15,165 nt of DNA, from the NCBI GenBank assembly GCA_016840125.1, contig JAEOSY010000654.1, forward strand, positions 1 through 15,165, written 5' to 3'. The translations under genes were made by a program, and so were the position numbers. Source of the stretch: Candidatus Helarchaeota archaeon. Lineage in GTDB: Archaea; Asgardarchaeota; Lokiarchaeia; Helarchaeales; HEL-GB-A. Below are positions 15,051 to 15,165 of the stretch, in pieces. Positions within the stretch are counted from its first letter, which is position 1. Each line of letters begins with the position of its first letter. The notes beneath the pieces were generated by a model. That model was not told the origin of the DNA, ran no database searches, and saw only the letters and a program-made list of their open reading frames with translations.

Positions 15051-15165
15051 ATGAAAAGTATAAAAAAAGGGGGATACGGGCGGGGGGTAATTTCCAAGTT
15101 GCGCATTTTTGAAAAATTTGAGGGGTTTTTATATGCTCATCAGGTTATGTGGTCAGCATTAAAAT
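15051..15165 (+). CDS. Possible 5' end of a gene running off the window
   Basis: ATG 15051 opens a frame that stays open for 38 codons to the window edge (begins MKSIKKGGYGRGVISKLRIF, with aromatic and charged residues later). There is no clear ribosome binding site and I recognise no family. It would be divergent from TFB. The frame is too short to separate from chance; a 50-codon minus-strand frame overlaps the same stretch. Confidence 0.25.
   Translation, partial: MKSIKKGGYGRGVISKLRIFEKFEGFLYAHQVMWSALK

Noticed and set aside
11860..15093. A 13-base word (AAATTACCCCCCG) at 11860-11872 and inverted at 15081-15093, as possible element ends
   Set aside because: A few shared 13-mers are expected by chance in 15 kb, flanks do not match, no target duplication is visible, and the intervening genes are not transposon-like.
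14954..15106. A 50-codon minus-strand frame upstream of TFB
   Set aside because: Low-complexity composition, no ribosome binding site, and it overlaps the inverted repeat; probably TFB upstream region.

Overview
The window comes from an archaeon. A transcription factor B homologue (zinc ribbon, B-linker, two cyclin-like repeats) sits at the right end. Several starts have GGTGA/GAGG-type ribosome binding sites, some upstream regions have TATA-like boxes, and one gene encodes a sequon-rich, membrane-anchored exported protein. Base composition is AT-rich, which suggests a mesophile or moderate thermophile. Abundant acyl-CoA enzymes and an Ig-like surface protein would fit an Asgard or similar heterotrophic lineage, but that is only a guess; no lineage marker was tested. 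There are no rRNAs, tRNAs, CRISPR arrays or insertion sequences that I can recognise.

Left part (about 1-3510, + strand): a four-gene acyl-CoA cluster. Two tandem thiolase-superfamily paralogues, about 88% identical by eye, are followed by a zinc-ribbon/OB-fold DUF35 protein and an SCP2 lipid-carrier protein, with overlapping or nearly overlapping reading frames. In both thiolase copies the nucleophilic cysteine position is glycine. That is the hallmark of thiolase-fold retro-aldolases such as steroid side-chain aldolase Ltp2, which also works with a DUF35 partner. Copy 1 has additionally lost the ATG at which copy 2 starts (AGG). The cluster ends at a hairpin/T-run terminator.

Middle (3533-8449, - strand): reading leftward, RNase HIII and a zinc-dependent MDR dehydrogenase (19 nt apart), a CxxCxxCC metal-cluster protein, and a 775-residue acyl-CoA dehydrogenase made of two complete fused ACAD domains. 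Both halves carry the catalytic glutamate in the isovaleryl/long-chain ACAD position. A 104-bp divergent promoter region separates RNase HIII from the next operon.

8554-11216 (+ strand): an AMP-forming acyl-CoA ligase, an isoprenylcysteine-methyltransferase-like membrane protein and an NTF2-like small protein, closely spaced. A T-run/A-run terminator region separates them from a convergent orphan protein (11248-11715, -).

Right part: a 341-bp gap holding a possible frameshifted small gene, then a leftward two-gene operon of a divergent TFB paralogue and, 24 nt downstream, an exported membrane-anchored protein. A nested inverted repeat lies directly upstream of the TFB start.

Taken together, the ligase can activate a fatty or branched acid, the double ACAD can introduce the alpha-beta double bond, and the Cys-less thiolase/DUF35/SCP2 set could cleave a hydroxyacyl- or ketoacyl-CoA. 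A hydratase would be needed and is not in the window. The parallel with actinobacterial sterol side-chain clusters is the most interesting hypothesis here.
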